DNA of 42,057 bases from Rhodothermia bacterium (lineage in GTDB: Bacteria > Bacteroidota > Rhodothermia > Rhodothermales > UBA2364). The DNA lies in assembly GCA_017303715.1 (NCBI GenBank), contig JAFLBZ010000037.1:1-42057 (forward strand), read 5' to 3'. Both the position numbers and the translations under genes were made by a program. The notes below the pieces were generated by a model that had not been told where the DNA came from, searched no databases, and worked only from the letters and a program-made list of their open reading frames with translations. Below are positions 41,618-42,057 of the stretch, piece by piece; the stretch's first letter is position 1, and each line of letters begins with the position of its first letter.

Positions 41618-42057
41618 TTAACCCCATGCTTCAGCGTGGGGTTTTGTGCAACGGATCCTGCCGTCGGCTTTAGCCCTGACTAAGCACAGCTCCAGCCCCG
41701 TAGGGGTGACATCTTCGTAGAAAACCATCATCAAACGAACAGCAAAGCCCCGTAGGGGTGGCATCTTCGTAGAAATCCGTTTCCGATGAACGGCATTCGC
41801 CTTTATCCATCTTTCAGGGCTGAAGCCCTCAGGTGCTTGCGTGCCGATCTCACCGCCCTAAAGGACGGCGTTAGTGTTCAGGGCTGAAGCCCTCAGGTGT
41901 TTGCGTGCCGATCTCACCGCCCTAAAGGGCGGCGTTAGTGTTTTGGGTTGCCTCTTCGCGCTCTTGCGTGACGTTGCGAGATGCCTTTTAACCCCATGCT
42001 TCAGCGTGGGGTTTTGTGCAACGGATCCTGCCGTCGGCTTTAGCCATGACTAAGCAC
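41618..42057. repeat. Palindromic intergenic repeat cluster, truncated by the right edge
   Basis: Three repeat types are interleaved. Type A (70 bp) occurs at 41618-41687 and 41988-42057 with one mismatch; it holds an ACCCCA/TGGGGT hairpin and GGCTTTAGCC. Type B (30 bp) occurs at 41694-41723 and 41746-41775 with one mismatch; it holds CCCCGTAGGGG. Type C (64 bp) occurs in tandem at 41815-41878 and 41879-41942 with two mismatches; it holds AGGGCTGAAGCCCT and CCGCCCTAAAGGGCGG. These resemble REP-like palindromic units common in Bacteroidota intergenes. No gene is seen inside, and the second type A copy ends at the last base of the window, so the cluster probably continues. Confidence 0.9.

Noticed and set aside
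41618-42057. CRISPR array
   Set aside because: Repeats are palindromic, of three types and only two copies each, without regular unique spacers or cas genes.

Overview
The window looks like chromosomal DNA of a Bacteroidota-type (FCB group) bacterium, most probably the Rhodothermia/Salinibacter side. Four things in the sequence support this. The one-piece tmRNA encodes a tag read as ANDYSYAMAA, close to the Salinibacter type as I remember it. A 7x fibronectin-III protein ends in a type IX secretion (T9SS) sorting domain. There is a TonB-receptor-like protein with a CarboxypepD_reg-like N-terminus and an outer-membrane beta-barrel. Many secreted proteins have Bacteroidota-style signal peptides and no obvious Shine-Dalgarno sequence. 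The assignment is an inference; no rRNA is present.

Layout, left to right. Positions 1-228: the 5' end of an IS5/HARBI1-like transposase running off the left edge, with a 28-bp tandem repeat at its probable terminus. 301-5348 (minus): a tight five-gene run (TPR protein, small helical protein, secreted GATase1-like protein, ung, TylF-like methyltransferase). 5539-7935 (plus): a secreted three-PPC-domain caspase-like protein and a small secreted protein, closed by a bidirectional terminator. 8042-11045 (minus): a PHP-like protein behind a striking hairpin, a barrel-like lipoprotein, an LPP20-type secreted protein and ssrA. 11264-13086 (plus): an AlbA_2/Schlafen-type protein and a VOC protein. 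13130-20772 (minus): the topoisomerase IV run parC, unknown membrane protein, parE, UvrD-like helicase, GNAT. 20966-22087 (minus): a NagX/HGSNAT-like membrane acyltransferase. 22228-26674 (minus): argS, pheA, ftsX, lipoprotein, ending in a terminator. 26821-27840: a TehB-like methyltransferase facing a DUF3224 protein, with a 22-bp tandem duplication between them. 27852-29360 (minus): an LPP20 plus DUF4384 secreted protein. 29726-35821 (plus): the FN3/T9SS protein, a HEPN-DUF3662-FHA protein, a small secreted protein and a methyltransferase. 36050-37321 (plus): pgi. 37380-41416 (minus): an orphan sensor histidine kinase and the receptor-like outer-membrane protein. 41618-42057: a cluster of palindromic intergenic repeats cut by the right edge.

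Most genes are housekeeping (DNA topology and repair, translation, central metabolism, trans-translation) mixed with envelope proteins of unknown role. No classical defence island, prophage or CRISPR array was seen. The least explained items are the HEPN-DUF3662-FHA protein coupled to the giant FN3 protein, the ACP-like membrane protein between parC and parE, the secreted caspase-like module, and the hairpin that abuts the start codon at 8791. All domain assignments come from reading motifs by eye; no database search was run.
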